From positions 372,001 through 436,000 of the forward strand of contig NW_024881569.1 in the NCBI RefSeq assembly GCF_019059575.1: a DNA stretch of 64,000 bases, read 5' to 3'. The position numbers and the translations under genes were made by a program. The DNA comes from Amphibalanus amphitrite. Taxonomy: Eukaryota > Arthropoda > Thecostraca > Balanomorpha > Balanidae. Shown in pieces: positions 48,420-60,739 of the stretch (position 1 is the stretch's first letter; each line of letters opens with the position of its first letter). Below the pieces are notes generated by a model, which was not told the origin of the DNA, did not search any database, and worked only from the letters and a program-made list of their open reading frames with translations.

Positions 48420-48439
48420 TAGGTCAGTATTAGCTACGG

Positions 48440-48926
48440 TCGTGGTTACGTCTCCTGCTCTCCCCGGATCGGGCGCTCCCTCTGTCCCTCTCAGACTCTC
48501 TCCAACTCTCCGGGGCGGCCCTTGGGTTTCCCTGTAGACCGCCGAAGGCTGCCACTGCTGCTGGTGCTGATGATGCCACCCGTACTCTGCGTCGGACGAG
48601 TGCGCCCATCATCCGCCGCGGTGCGTCGGAGCGACAGTCGATCTCGGACGCACGTGCCGGCGCGGTGCGGCGCTGTTTTTGCGTCTGTCGCCGCTGCCAA
48701 ACCGACGTGCGGGCCGAGCGGAGGCGCGTCCCCGGTACCGACTTCATCTGTGGCTGGTGGCGGTGCCGACGGCGGCACGGTCCCTCGGGGGAACGGCGAC
48801 CGCCAGGCCCGACGCTGCAAGCAAGAGTTGGCCGCCGGCGCCGCCGATTTCGATACGGTGGATGGTGGATACTGCGGGGAGAGCGATCGACGATCAAGTT
48901 CGACGGGAGTTTATGTGGAGAGTTGA
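48440..48926 (+). other. GC-rich, CpG-rich open segment, unrecognised
   Basis: About 490 bp with open frames in several phases on both strands. One + frame gives a cysteine-containing basic peptide (RCFCVCRRCQTDVRAERRR). A possible acceptor GTTTCCCTGTAG is at 48526-48537. No family resemblance; open frames are expected from composition alone. It could be a CpG-rich regulatory region or an unknown exon. Confidence 0.25.
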
Positions 48927-49550
48927 GGCGCTCTTGTTGCGCATCTAGTCGATGTTGGTGTAACTGCGTGAACGGGCACTGTTGGTGGAGGGTTGTGCTG
49001 GTTGTGCTTTGTTAAAACTATGGGACCACCTCGCCTTACTCGTGCTGTGATTGTTTGCCGATTCCAAATATTGTTCAATATTCAAGACAGTGATGTCGTG
49101 ACAATACAGTCAGTACAATACCTGGTATTTACTTATTTTAATCTATCTTGGGATGCCCAGACAAACTCGATTAGCCTGCCTGCGGACTAGTAGGGTTCAC
49201 AGAGTAGACGTTTAGCGGTAAGAGTTGTATGTCACTATTCGCAGCACGGGGCAAGACAATCCAGTAGCTGGGATGATAGCGCCAGCCTATCGGCTCTGGC
49301 TAGACATATGTGACAGGTGATGTGCCGCTGATGTTTAGCTGGCGAGAGATAATGCAGGCCGCAGGATGAAGGTAGGGGAAGCCGGGGGAAGCCCGGGCGC
49401 GGGGGAAGCCCGGCCACCCCGTTTCCGGCTAAATTATTAACAATAAAATGCTCAACTGTTTGTCCTTTCAGCGTGGCAGCTAAGGTAACGCCAGCAAAAA
49501 AGTTAAGGCCGACAAAAATTGCATATTGTTAAAGTTATAGCGCAAAAATG

Positions 49551-50733
49551 ATATCCCTCGCGGGCCCGGGGGGGGGGGCGTTTTTCGCCCCCCCTGGCGA
49601 ATATTTGCGATAGCTCCCGAACGCTTAGGGATAGGAAGGCGAAACTTTCAGTACCTTTTCTCCCATCAATTTGACATCTTCTGAAGTAAAAAATTTGGAC
49701 CTAGCCCCCTTGATGACGTCACAAGGTCCATTTTTCTAGACCCCTGCACGGCAAACTTCGGCGTCACAGACGCAAACTTCAAATAGCTGCTAAAAATAGA
49801 GTTTTAGAGATAAAGACAAATTACGAGCACGGTTGTGTAGCGTTTGACCTAGAGAAAAATAGAAAAATAGTTTTGGTGACCTGAGGTCAGAGGTCAGGTC
49901 AACGACCCCGAAATGTGGTTTTAGTTTTTCGCAAATAACTTCGACAAAAATGGTCCTAGAGCTACGGCAGTGGTACCATCGCATTCGCCTTGTCAAGCCG
50001 CGTCGAATGATATATATTTTGTTCGGAAAAGGTCAAATTTTATGTTTACCTCATGTGACCTCGAATGACCTCTGGTTGACCTTGACACATGAAAGGTCGT
50101 TTATGATGGATTTGTACCCGCTGATCACGAATCTGGCATCTATTTTCCTCTAAGCCTTCATTTAGAGCTTCCGGTGTGCAAAATTGTCATATTTAACTTG
50201 AATCAGTGAAATAGCCTCTAGCAGGGATACTCTTCTGTGACCTTGACCTTTGAGCAGCCTTGTATCGTAAGATGAACCATAAATAGGGAACTGATAAGCC
50301 TCAAAACATTTCAAAACATCTTGGAAGTTAGCACGCAAGATGTGCGAAAAAGTGCCAAGTTTGAGGTCAATTTTGAGCGTGACCTTGACCTTGACCTTTC
50401 ACTTTGAGCACATTTTCAGAATCCTCAGATTCTCTTCTTTCGTTTGACAGCCAATTTTGCCGGTTTGATGCAGCCTGCCGTCCTCTAGAAGGCTTACTTT
50501 GAGATCACTACACATGTGGCGGTTTTTGCCTTTGACCTTGACCTCTGACCTTGAAAATTGACCTGAGGTCAAAAATTTTAGGTGCATTAGAATCGCCTCG
50601 TAAGGACCTTTCGTTTGGTATCGCTTTTGTTTCCGTAGCTCCCTTATTTACGGAGTTAGACAGGGGGGGCGAAAAACGCCCCCCCCCCCGGGGTGCGGTG
50701 GTTGGGATTACCCCCCGGGCCCGGCCGGGATAT
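49551..50733. mobile_element. Element E9, G/C-run hairpin ends
   Basis: The ends ATATCCCTCGCGGGCCCGGG and, on the other strand, ATATCCCGGCCGGGCCCGGG are inverted repeats. Next to each is a G-run, a CGTTTTTCG core and a C-run. The interior shares GAAACTTTCAGTACC and TTTTTCGCAAATAACTT with the other TTAA elements and has many TGACCT. Nested in the 2.9-kb element. TTAA target sites are not clear for this copy. Confidence 0.78.
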
Positions 50734-51395
50734 TTTAAGGGTTTTTAGCTAAAAAGTGAGATATCTTGCACTGTTAATGTTATACCATACAGTACTAATA
50801 TTTATACGAATGTTATGTAAGGACCGTTTAGGTGTTTGTAGTGAGGGGTGACGAGGCAGGCTGGCTTAAGTATGACATTTTTTCGAATATCGCTGTTCTA
50901 AAATAAAAATTAGCACATTGGGGTAACCCCGGGCGAGTGGCCAAGCTTACCCCCAACCGAGAGCAATGCCACTAAACCACTGTTTTCCATGAGATAACAG
51001 GTACTGAGCAGGTTTGGTTTACACCTAGATCAAAGATAAATTTCGAAAATAAACATGTTATCATAGACAAAGCCAGTCATGTCACTTAAGGTCAACTAGG
51101 GTCAAACTACGTTTTTGCAGATAACGCGACAGACAATGAAGCTAGAGCTTCAAGAATGGTGTCGTTGTGTTCTTCTTCATCAGCCGAGTCGAATGATATC
51201 CAATATGATGCATTAAGGTAAAAAGAAAAATAAATTTTAAGGAATTTTGAAATACACATTTTTTGTCAATTTTGCATCACGATTTTCATCGACCTGTACT
51301 GTACATGTAGTAGACCCTAGCTAAAATACCAGTAGTGACATAAACTCTAAGATGTCCAGAGCTAATCAGTACCTTAATATTTCACTTTCCGTTAA

Positions 51396-51990
51396 CCCGG
51401 CGGCCGCTGGGCCTCCGCGCCACCCGCCGGCCGCTGGGGGGGGGGGCATATAGTTGCCCCCCCTTTACTTCTGCGACGATATCGTCGCAACGCGAAGAGA
51501 TAGAGAAGCGAAACTTTGCACACATCTTCCTGAATACCTAGCCGAGGTTGTATCCAAATTTGGTGTTGATCCCATTTGAAATGACGTCACAGTGACGTCA
51601 TAAGTGACATTATAGATTTGCGACTCTCTCATATTCCTCACGATACATCAGATATATGGGACCGAATATAAAGGGCCGATTATTGGTCAGAAACTAGATG
51701 GAAGTGTAGTTAGATGTTTTAGGATGACAGCAGGTGCTGTCTAGTTCATTTACAGTTGAGTTTCATGCTCACCGTCATCAGAAACGGTCCATATCGGAAA
51801 ACGACAAAACTTTATGACGTCACTGTGACGTCATCTTAGGTGCTACAACCACCAAACTTTCCTCAAACATTGCCTATGTATTCATTTGAAGCTATGCCAA
51901 GTTTCACGTTCGTAGCTCATCAGGTTTCGGAGATATTTTACAAAACGTAAAGGGGGGGGCAACTTTATGCCCCCCCCAGCGGCTCGTGGG
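51396..51990. mobile_element. Element E10, TTAA-flanked, G/C-run ends
   Basis: Flanked by TTAA (51392-51395, 51991-51994). The ends carry CCGCTGGGG and CCCCAGCGG next to G-run/C-run pairs with a GCATATAGTTGC-like core. The non-coding interior includes several TGACGTCA-type palindromes (51582-51602, 51810-51832). Nested in the 2.9-kb element. Confidence 0.8.
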
Positions 51991-52271
51991 TTAATATTTG
52001 GATAACGCATAATGGTTTCATCAACTCGTTGTAAAGCGCTGGGGAGCTGGCCGGCGTTACCCCTATGCCGGGCTTACCCCAGAAAAATCAACACTTTTTT
52101 AAAACTCGATTTTCTCAACCTTATACTTATTCCACAAAACCGAATTTTTGGGAAAACACGGCCAATGAACTTAGCTAGCTAGCAGGATGTCAACATTTTA
52201 TACAGCACGTATGGTATGTAATAAAAATGCAAAAGAGCTTACTATGCCGGGCTTCCCCCGGCTTCCCCTAC

Positions 52272-53767
52272 GGTTAACATTGAAACTCTCACCGTACCTG
52301 TATCGTTAATAATTGAAAATTCAAACTGAATACCGGACAGTTTCGTGATTTTCCTGAAAGCTGTGCGATTTTACCGTATGTGGTTGGAACATCATAAGAA
52401 ATTGGTTCCACTGACATTCCAATTTCCATGTAGTGCTAGATAGGCTCTTTGTCCTTCAATTAACCAGTCACACACTGTCGTGTCCTTGCGTAGCTCACAT
52501 AATAAACTGTCGTCCATCTAAATAAGCATGGACCATAACGATTCACCGGGCATCATCGCCTCCTGAGGTGAAAAATTGTGACCTTTCAGCTTTCAAATAC
52601 GTAACTTTGCCTCTCACAACGCTACTCGTGCCGCTTTGTAATCACTGGCCGGTCGTGCCTCCTGCTAACGTTGTTGACAGACGGAAATCTTCGCGTAGTT
52701 TTTTCCCGTGCGGCGGTTTACGAGGATGCGCCTGAATGGCTCCCCTCTACTCCCCCCCCTCCCGCCCTCCCTCTCCACTCGCTCCAGTGGGTGAGACTGA
52801 TGTTACGGCGTCATCCGACGAGCCATCATTCATCGGCGGCGGCGGCGGCGGGGCGGGGGTCGTGTCGCCGCCACCGCCCCCCGCCGGGCACCTCCATCTC
52901 ACACGTCCTCTTACCAAGTGGTCGATGATCGGTGCCCGCGTCCTCTCAGCAGGGGGGGGGGAGAAAATGACAACAACTCACAGCAGAGCGAGGCGGCGAC
53001 GTAGCATGGTGACTCATCGTCTAGTGGGAGAAAGTCGCATAAACTTCAACTTCGAGCAAAAATATTTCAAGCAAAAGTCATGCATGTTTGAGAAACCGTA
53101 CTGGTGTGCGTGCCTCCTGTAGCGGCGAGTAGCAGTTTCGGTCATTTTTTCCGTAAGACAGGGGACTGGGGAGGGACGACTACCGTCGTTACCGACACTA
53201 CCCCTCGCCGAGGCGTCGGCCGCTAGCCGGGCGGAGGGCGGACAAAGACCCCACACCCCGGCCGCCCGACGAGGGCGGGCTGGAGATTTCTCACTTCCTT
53301 CTGTTCGGGAAACTGAGTGACAGGGAACGGACCCCGAAACGTCACATTGAACATTCGACATGTATGTTATGTTATACCTGCCAAGTGTCACTGGTCCTCT
53401 GTTAGGAAACTGGAGTTGGTGTTTATTGCTTGCGTAGGTCTATCAGATTTATATTTTGAATAGGTCAATTGGCGTATCTCGGTGACGGGTGGACAAATTG
53501 AACACTGGCCATTTATTAGTAGTGTCATTTACATACGGTTCACGTGTTCATGGGGATACAAAAAAAAAAAGAAACTTGTCACTGGCTCGGCGTCCGATTC
53601 CTTATACGAGTTCCAACTTCATGCTCTTGCTGCACCGTCTACCACTTCTGTACTCCGTACCGTACCGTCTGTCTAAAAGTTCTGTGTTCAGTGCTGCGCC
53701 GTCCGCTCTGTACTTCATAAGTTCGTACGGCTCACCGACCCGTCCGACAGTTCCTTGCATAGATAGG
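52272..53767. other. No clear gene; short open GC-rich segment
   Basis: Around 52736-52960 a frame reads ETDVTASSDEPSFI, poly-Gly and poly-Pro and could be a fragment of a gene, but splice sites and homology are lacking. The rest is unrecognised. Confidence 0.3.
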
Positions 53768-54215
53768 CCCAGGGGTGGATAATTGTGCCGAGTTGGGGTA
53801 GCACGAGCTTTCCCAATTCTACGCCGGCTTGGCTTTAGAGCCGCACCAGACGGCGGAGGTCAAGGTCACCGCTAGGGCGGCGGCGGATTTGCTGCGCCCG
53901 TGCGACCCCAACTCAGCACATTTGTCCACCCCTGGATAGGCCTTCTCTCCGTACTCCATATAGTCGGCTCTCCGTACTGTCCATATCCCAGTTCCGTGTC
54001 CGTGCTGCGCCGTCTCTCCGTTCTCCGTATTGGAATACCCGTACAGTTCCGTCTCCCAGTTCTGTGTCCGTACCGCGCTGTCTCTCCGTAGTTCGCAGTC
54101 CGTAATCTGTACTCCGTACTCCGTGCTCCGTAGTCGGCTCTCCGTACCGTACCGTCCATCTCCCAGTTCCGTGTCCGTGCTCAGTGCTGCGCGCTGCGCC
54201 GTCTCTCTCGTCCAG
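53640..54215 (+). repeat. Degenerate CTCCGTACCGT repeats
   Basis: Imperfect repetition of segments such as CCCAGTTCCGTGTCCGTGCT, GCGCCGTCTCTCCG and CTCCGTACTCCGT, on both sides of the small TIR element at 53768-53935. The open frames across it are products of the repeat. Confidence 0.6.
53768..53935. mobile_element. 168-bp MITE with 5-bp target duplication
   Basis: Ends CCCAGGGGTGGATAATTGTG and, inverted, ACCCCAACTCAGCACATTTG then TCCACCCCTGG, about 31 bp with few mismatches. ATAGG lies on both sides (53763-53767, 53936-53940). Part of its interior (GCTTGGCTTTAGAGCCGCA, GGCGGCGGCGGATTTG) recurs twice at 60740-60990. Confidence 0.78.
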
Positions 54216-54569
54216 TCGATGTCGCTGTCACGGCTAATGGCTGTGTCGGTGGGAAATCTTCGCCGCGACGCGGCCGGCCCCGGGATCGCATTACCGGGTG
54301 CCGACGACGCGGCGGCGACGGCGAGCGATGGGGAAGGGGTGCATGGCCCGGGCAACGGCAGGTGGGGGAAAGGGTGCGAGAAGGAAGGGACCGGTCGGCA
54401 AGGTTCGTCTTCGCGTACAACAGTTAGATACTCGCCTTACCTGCAATCATATCACCAGCCGACTGGGCTGATGACGAAACCTACACCGTTAGTTCCGTTG
54501 CACCGGAGCATGCCCAAATATACAAACACGAACATCGAATACGGTATCCGAGCTGCTCCGTGCAGTGAA

Positions 54570-55020
54570 GTCAAGCCTTGCGGCGCAGCATGCTCCAGGC
54601 GCTCGACCGCAGAGCCATCTATCGGCTGATTCACAACCTGCTATATGCTCTGCGGCACAGCATGCTCGTAGCGCGCAGGCGCTCTACCGCAGAGCCACCT
54701 ATCGGCTGAATAGTAACCTAGCGTGCCATGCGGCACAGCATGCTACAGGCGCTCTACCGCAGAGGCGGCAGAGCCACCTATCGGCTGAATACTAACCTGC
54801 TGTGTCATGCGGCACAGCATGCTACAGGCGCTCTACCGCAGGGCCATCTATTGGCTGAAATTGTAACCTATGCTCTGCGGCACAGCATGCTACGGGCGCT
54901 ACGGGCGCTGTGCCGCAGGGCCATCTGCATTGGTTGGCTGTACATACAGCCCTCTGTATTGGCTGAATTGGACCTTCTCTGCTATGCGGCACAACATGCT
55001 CTAGGCGCTCTGGCAGAAAT
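54570..55020 (+). repeat. Tandem repeat with GCGGCACAGCATGCTACAGG
   Basis: Six to seven imperfect copies, about 60-80 bp each, of GCGGCACAGCATGCTACAGG, CGCTCTACCGCAGAGCCA, CCTATCGGCTGAAT and ACTAACCTGCT. Reading frames through it are repeat artefacts. Confidence 0.8.
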
Positions 55021-55049
55021 ATCCTTCACGTGCATCGGAACTTTCTAGT

Positions 55050-56830
55050 ATTTTTTTTCGTTATACGTCCACAACGCCAGTAAATATTTTGAATAGCTCG
55101 GGTGTTCAGCACATGAGCACACGGTATCAGTTAGAAGAAAAACAGTGAGGAACACATCACATGGTTTCATGCTATGAAATAAACAGCGAAATTATGTACT
55201 CCTCAATAGTTTGCAGTTATTCTTTGCAGCCATGCTATTGTTTTTCTTTTCTTTTTTGTTAAAATTTTGCTGGTATATTTAATCGCTCAGCCAAGAACTT
55301 CGATTTTATTGAGATGATGACTCAACTAAAACAACTGGAATCAAATGATAAAGTAAAATAAAGCATAACCATATGCTTCCGGATATGGAGTTAAAGCGAT
55401 ATTTGTGTTACTGATCATCTGTCTAATTTTTAGGCTTACCATTGTTGTAAAGTTTCCTGCGCCATTACCAAAACCGTAAGTGAGTGACAAAGAAAACTCC
55501 GGAAGCATAAAGCAATTAAGACAAGAAATATTTTGCTGGGAGACGCGTCCGAATGTGAAACGCGGCGATCCTTTTCTGTCGGCTTCCCCCCCCCCGTCCG
55601 GCGGGGTCCGGGCGCCAGGTGTTATCCGAGCAGCCTTTTGCCCGCTCGGCCGACTTCGCTCGTCGGTCGGCCGAATAGCCCGCGGCGCGCGGCCCGAGCG
55701 TAATGCCGCGCCGCGATTTATACAGATTGTAACATTACGCCCAGCTTTGCCGCGTTAGCCGCACGAATAGAGCAACAGATAAGGCGTGCCGGCCTATTCT
55801 AGCATGCAAATGCGGGCCAGCTGAAAAATACGCTGTGTATCTGACGTCGGGCCGCGGTCTCTGTGGCAGTTAGCTCCGGTGACGGTCGGGAAATGACGTA
55901 CATTTTAATGATAAACCGAGCACACGGCTACGGGAAACGGACGCATGATAGCTTAATATGGAACCGGAGCTGTCTCCGAATGGACTGAACTTTGCCCAAG
56001 GCTGCAGCGGCAAGAATTGTGGTTGGCCCGCAGCTTAACCACGTTTAACCATCTGATGAGCCAGTTAAAGCTGCTGGGAAATTTACTTCATGATGATGAG
56101 TATAGATTAAGGATTAACTAAATTGAGTGCAAGAATACAATTCCTGAAAATACACCTGCAATGTAATGCAAAATACATCTTGTTCATCTAAAATCCCATT
56201 ATCGTCTCCTTCGCTGAGTACTTCCCATTGCAGATGCTTTCATAATCACTATCATTCGCTTTAAGCTTTTTGGCCATCACCATTGACCATTGCTTTTTCC
56301 TTAGCTGTTGTGCTGTCTAGAAAATACATTGTTATGTTTGTCTTTGGTGATTGTACCTTAATGCTCCTGTTACTTTTCTCTCGTTCTTCTCCATTCGATA
56401 GGATAGGGTAGGATAAACACAACTCAGGTTAGACAGTCCTACGCCGGGCGTCATTTACTGCCGTGTCATACCTATAGCTGTAACCGATGTATCTTCTCAT
56501 CAGTACCTATAGGTTTTACAATGTGCACCCTTCTCTTTTTGCCATGCTGCTTAAAGGGAAAGCAGAAAACTTATAGATGAAATAGAAAATAAAACTAAAA
56601 ACAAACTCGATTTAGATTACTGCATTCAGTCAGATCAGGCTCATTCCCACTGGAATGCACAATTTTGTAGTCTGAGTCAACCCTGACTTTCCAGTAACTA
56701 CGTTCCTGAGAATACGTTTCCAAGGACAATAATTAAAATAGTTTCACAACGAATACGGATCGATGCTGGAAGTGGGTTTTTGAGATTCTTCCTCTAAACA
56801 GTACCTCAACACGGTTATCTGTGAGGAGGT
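55050..56830. other. No gene recognised
   Basis: Mostly AT-rich; a GC/CpG-rich patch at about 55550-55760 has a short open frame without family resemblance. Confidence 0.45.
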
Positions 56831-57029
56831 CATAGAATGTCTGTTTTGCTTGGCGGGCGTATGTACCTCATTACATGTGTAGGTACCCCGATGTCCCTGC
56901 ACACCTCAAAGTGTATGTATGCACATTTGAATGCAATAATGAGGCTCCTTCCTCTTCTGAGATGTTCCTGGTACAACAACGGCTATATTTTGTCGGTCAA
57001 ACGATACCCTTCACAGAAACGGTACCCAA

Positions 57030-57375
57030 GTACCCCGCTGGATCCCAATGCACCCCTTTGTACCCCTGCGAGAACCAGATGTCGGCTGGGCCCGTCGGAC
57101 GGTACCCGGTACCCCACTGTACCCCCTCTGTACCCCTGCGGGAACCAGGTGTCGGCTGGGCCCGTCGGACGGTACCCGGTACCCCACTGTACCCCCTCTG
57201 TACCCCTCTGGGCACCAGGTGTCGGCTCAGCTCGTCGGACGGTACCACTGTTGACTGTACCCCTCTATTACCCCGCTGTTATCCCCACTGCACCCCTTTG
57301 CATCCCACTGTACCCCCTCTGTACCCCTCTGGGCACCAGGTGTCGGTGCAGCCCGTCGGACGGTACCGCCGGGAG
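57030..57375 (+). repeat. 70-bp minisatellite with TACCCC and GTCGGACGGTACC
   Basis: About four copies of a unit containing ACTGTACCCCCTCTGTACCC, CTGCGGGAACCAGGTGTCGG and CCCGTCGGACGGTACC, with neighbouring copies nearly identical. All three + frames are open through part of it. Confidence 0.85.
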
Positions 57376-57549
57376 CCGTCCGGACCGTCCTGTTTATCCA
57401 ACCTGTCAGGAGGCGGCGCCTCGACGGCCATACACGCGGCACGGACGCAGCGGCTAATTTCACGGGCCGGCGCGCCGCCGACAGCGCGCATCCATCTTCA
57501 CAACTGCCCCCCATTCAATTATCCGTGTCTCTATTATCTATAAACCAAC

Positions 57550-59780
57550 CCTAAATTAATTACCAGGAACGGACACGGAGAGGGGTTAGGCTGAAGAGCT
57601 GGGGAGGTGAGAAAATAATACTTTTTACCACTTTCTCAGAGGTAAAAACGAGGCGGTGACCGGAGGGTGACATTCGAACGGCCTAGCGTGGGATTTTATT
57701 TGAGAACGAGTTGGAGCCGGACAGCATCAGTGGTGTGGCCTTTGGTAGTAATGGTCTTGGGTTATATTTTTAGACAAGTAGGCAGTTATATTTTGAAGTG
57801 TTGGTGTAATTACGTTTTCCTTAGATTAGTTTGTAAAATGAATAACTTTTACCGTGCTATAAATAGAACCGTGCTACCGTGCTATAATAGAAGAGAATGC
57901 CCTTTTAATTAAGTAAAGTTCAGTGCTATTGAGTGCCTATAGACAGCAGGGCGCTATTTCCCTAACAAGATATGCAAATGCGATGAATTAGGTATGGCAA
58001 ATATGCCAATTCCTTATCGAAAATATTCCTTTCGAAACGCATAACGTAACACATTCCACACTCAATATCGACTATCCTAGCACATTGGCATGGAATGAAT
58101 TATTGTTTGCCACCGGCATGCAGGGAGCGGATATGTGGAGGCTGTTGTCGGAATGCGACTGGGTATTGGCTCCACTATTCGTTACATAAACTGTTCAGTG
58201 AACTATGCTCCCACCCAGTGGGTTCGTGGTCTTATTATGACCCTTGAGTTACAGGAGGAATCAATCATCACCGAAATGAACTATTCTGAAAGTACTTGCG
58301 ATGTCAGAAATAGACAAGCATGCCTTAGTCCGACTAGTGATCTCGACGCGGCAACAATTAACTTTCAACTGTGTATCGGAGAGTCAGATTGTAATAGCGC
58401 TTATTTTTACTAAAAGTCGCACGTTCAATGCCATGTCAAGAAAGCAACCACATGCTAGAAAGCATGATGAACTCTTACACATAAGCCACTGACAAAATAA
58501 TCAGTCCTTCCTAATCAGCAGACAAAACACTGCTGGTAGTGCCCACACAAACGCGCGAGTCCTGAATCTACAATAGTGTGGACAGCGACTAACGTGTCAA
58601 TTCAGTCAGACCATCTCTTGGTGACTTTAGAAATGAAATGCGGGTGGGCTAGACGACTGTTGGAAGATTACTTTTACACCTTGGGACTGGCACCGCGGTG
58701 GTTTCCGTGAGCCAGGGTCGAGAGGGCTTAGCTGAGCTCTGACCTCAGTGGCGCAGTCAGCCGTTATTGCATGCAGAAGAGCACGTACAAAGCTGCAGGA
58801 TTTCAGGTGTGAGAGTTGTTGGACGCCCGTCGTCGGAACTCGGAAGCAGTGCTCCTTTCGTAACCTTCAAGAAAGCTGACGGGGCGAAAATGTGTGCACG
58901 ACATTGTTCAATTTAATGCTCAATGGAATATTTCCAAGCTTGATCGAAAGTGACTTTGAAGTCTTGCAAGTGCAAGAACTAAATGATCGCCAAATTATCT
59001 ATCCCTACGCAATACACATTACATACACATTCCACTGACACCTATCGACTAACGCAGTTCTGCTAACGACGGTACTGATCCCGACTCTGTCCAACCGTTG
59101 CGTTGCCTGGCCATGATGCTCCTGCCGTCATGTCGTAATGGTCGTGACTCGTGATGGTCGCGATAGTAAGCTATTTCCTGTTTGTGTTAATCCACACCAC
59201 TGATTCCGGTGTCGGTGTTAACTGCTAGCCCCCGCCACACACCGGGCTACTGTGCCTGTTCCCCGCTACTGGGCGAGAGTTAGTGCTGACCTCCGCTACT
59301 GACATCCTGTGCCCCCTGCTACGGGCGGCCGGCGGGAGGTGCTAGCCCCCGCCGCTGACCGGACCCCTGTGTTTAGTCCCTGCTATACCGGGCGGCCGGC
59401 AGACGGTGCTAATTATCGCCGGCCTTTCGCCCGGCCGTGGCGGCGCCGAGAAGCCATCGGCGCGACACAATGCCTGCCACTGGCCGCTCCTTTCTAATGC
59501 AAATTACCGGCGCGGGGCGTCAAAGGTGGCAGCGAGATGGGCTCAGCGGCTGAGCATCCCACCGTATCCGGATCAGCCCGTGCCGGCGACACCGGTTCTT
59601 ACACGGCATCAAATGAGCGGTTTGCTCTTACACGAGACGACGAAGAGTTCTTGGAGAATCGCTTGGTCCTTTTGACAGGACGTTCATGGCTCAAAAAGGC
59701 ACATCTCACGGTTCACCACACATTAAGCATTTTTGTCTGAATATGTGGTAGGTATAAAGTAGCCGTTTTCACGAAGGAAT
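57550..59780. other. No gene recognised
   Basis: No consistent coding signal. At 59210-59420 there are loose repeats of CTAGCCCCCGCC and GGGCGGCCGGC. Confidence 0.4.
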
Positions 59781-59829
59781 AGCGGGCACCTAATATATAC
59801 CAGTATAACGCCTTTTGGGGCGACTAACG

Positions 59830-60260
59830 GAGCGAGCGAGAGGGTGGGCCTTGCACGTGCGAAATTGCGAGGGGTACCTCCAACTGACTTGTGCACGGCA
59901 CCCTACTAACTGGTCTCTAGCGATGTGCCAAATTTGGGCACAATCGGCCCAGCCGTTCTCGAGATCTGGAAGCGGCACCCTGCACGTGCGCACGTGCAAA
60001 ATGGGTCCCAACTGACTTGTGCACGCTACCTATTAACCGGTCCCTAACCGTGCACCAAATTTGAGCACAATCGGTCCAGCCGTTCCCGAGATCTGGAAAC
60101 GACCCCCGCACGTGCGCACGTGCAGCAGCACCCCAACTCTGGCACATGTATATGCAGTGCCTAGTGGGTGCCTACCTACATGCCAACTTTCAGCGCAATC
60201 GGCCAAGTAGTTACCGAGATATTGCAACAATTACAAAACTGACACCTCTTCGTTTTGCAC
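59830..60260 (+). repeat. About 120-bp tandem repeat with CACGTGCGCACGTGC
   Basis: Three to four diverging copies of CAACTGACTTGTGCACG, CTATTAACCGGTCCCTA, CCAAATTTGAGCACAATCGG and CCAGCCGTTCCCGAGATCTG, then GCACGTGCGCACGTGC. A (GGCC)n run follows at 60404-60424. This could be the decayed end of a transposon. Confidence 0.7.
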
Positions 60261-60739
60261 GTGGCACGTGCATAAGGGGTCACCCCCATGCATCGGGAAT
60301 AGTCCAATACTTGGTAGAAGGAATGAAGCTACCCTACAAAAATTACCGCGTGTAAATCGGTCAAGTGGTTGCTGAGATATAAGCCTCGCAAAAGCGTGAC
60401 CACGGCCGGCCGGCCGGCCGGCCGCTCATACTCAGAAATTTCCGTTAATCTAAGGAAAGACTACGCTCGCTTCGCTCGCTCCGTAACCAGTTTGGTCCTT
60501 TAATACCTCAGGAATTTTAGTACTTTCTTTTTTTGCCTCAGGAATTTTAGTAGTTTTATATAGTAAGCTTTCCACCCTTCGAATAAGAGACCCGTTAGTT
60601 TTGCTGTTTTTCTACTAAATATTACATTAATTTATTTTAACTAAGGGTTTATCACTCAGGTAAACCTAAAGCGTAAGCACGTTTATGAAATTATCAAGTC
60701 TATATAATGCTAGTACAACGATTAGGAAATATACTGAGC

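Larger units (their letters stand above)
49372..52271. mobile_element. 2.9-kb TIR element hosting two nested elements
   Basis: The 25-bp sequence starting GTAGGGGAAGCCGGGGGAAG at 49372-49396 is repeated inverted and perfect at 52247-52271. Additional GGGCTTACCCC-type subterminal motifs lie at 50918-50960 and 52050-52085. No transposase frame is seen. Elements 49551-50733 and 51396-51990 are inserted in it; without them about 1.1 kb remains. No target duplication could be identified. Confidence 0.75.

Noticed and set aside
56837..57543. Overlapping frames of over 200 codons
   Set aside because: They follow a 70-bp minisatellite and are open in all three frames; no protein family is recognisable.
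60404..60424. (GGCC)n run as a regulatory or satellite sequence
   Set aside because: Very short and next to a decayed repeat; no support for a function.
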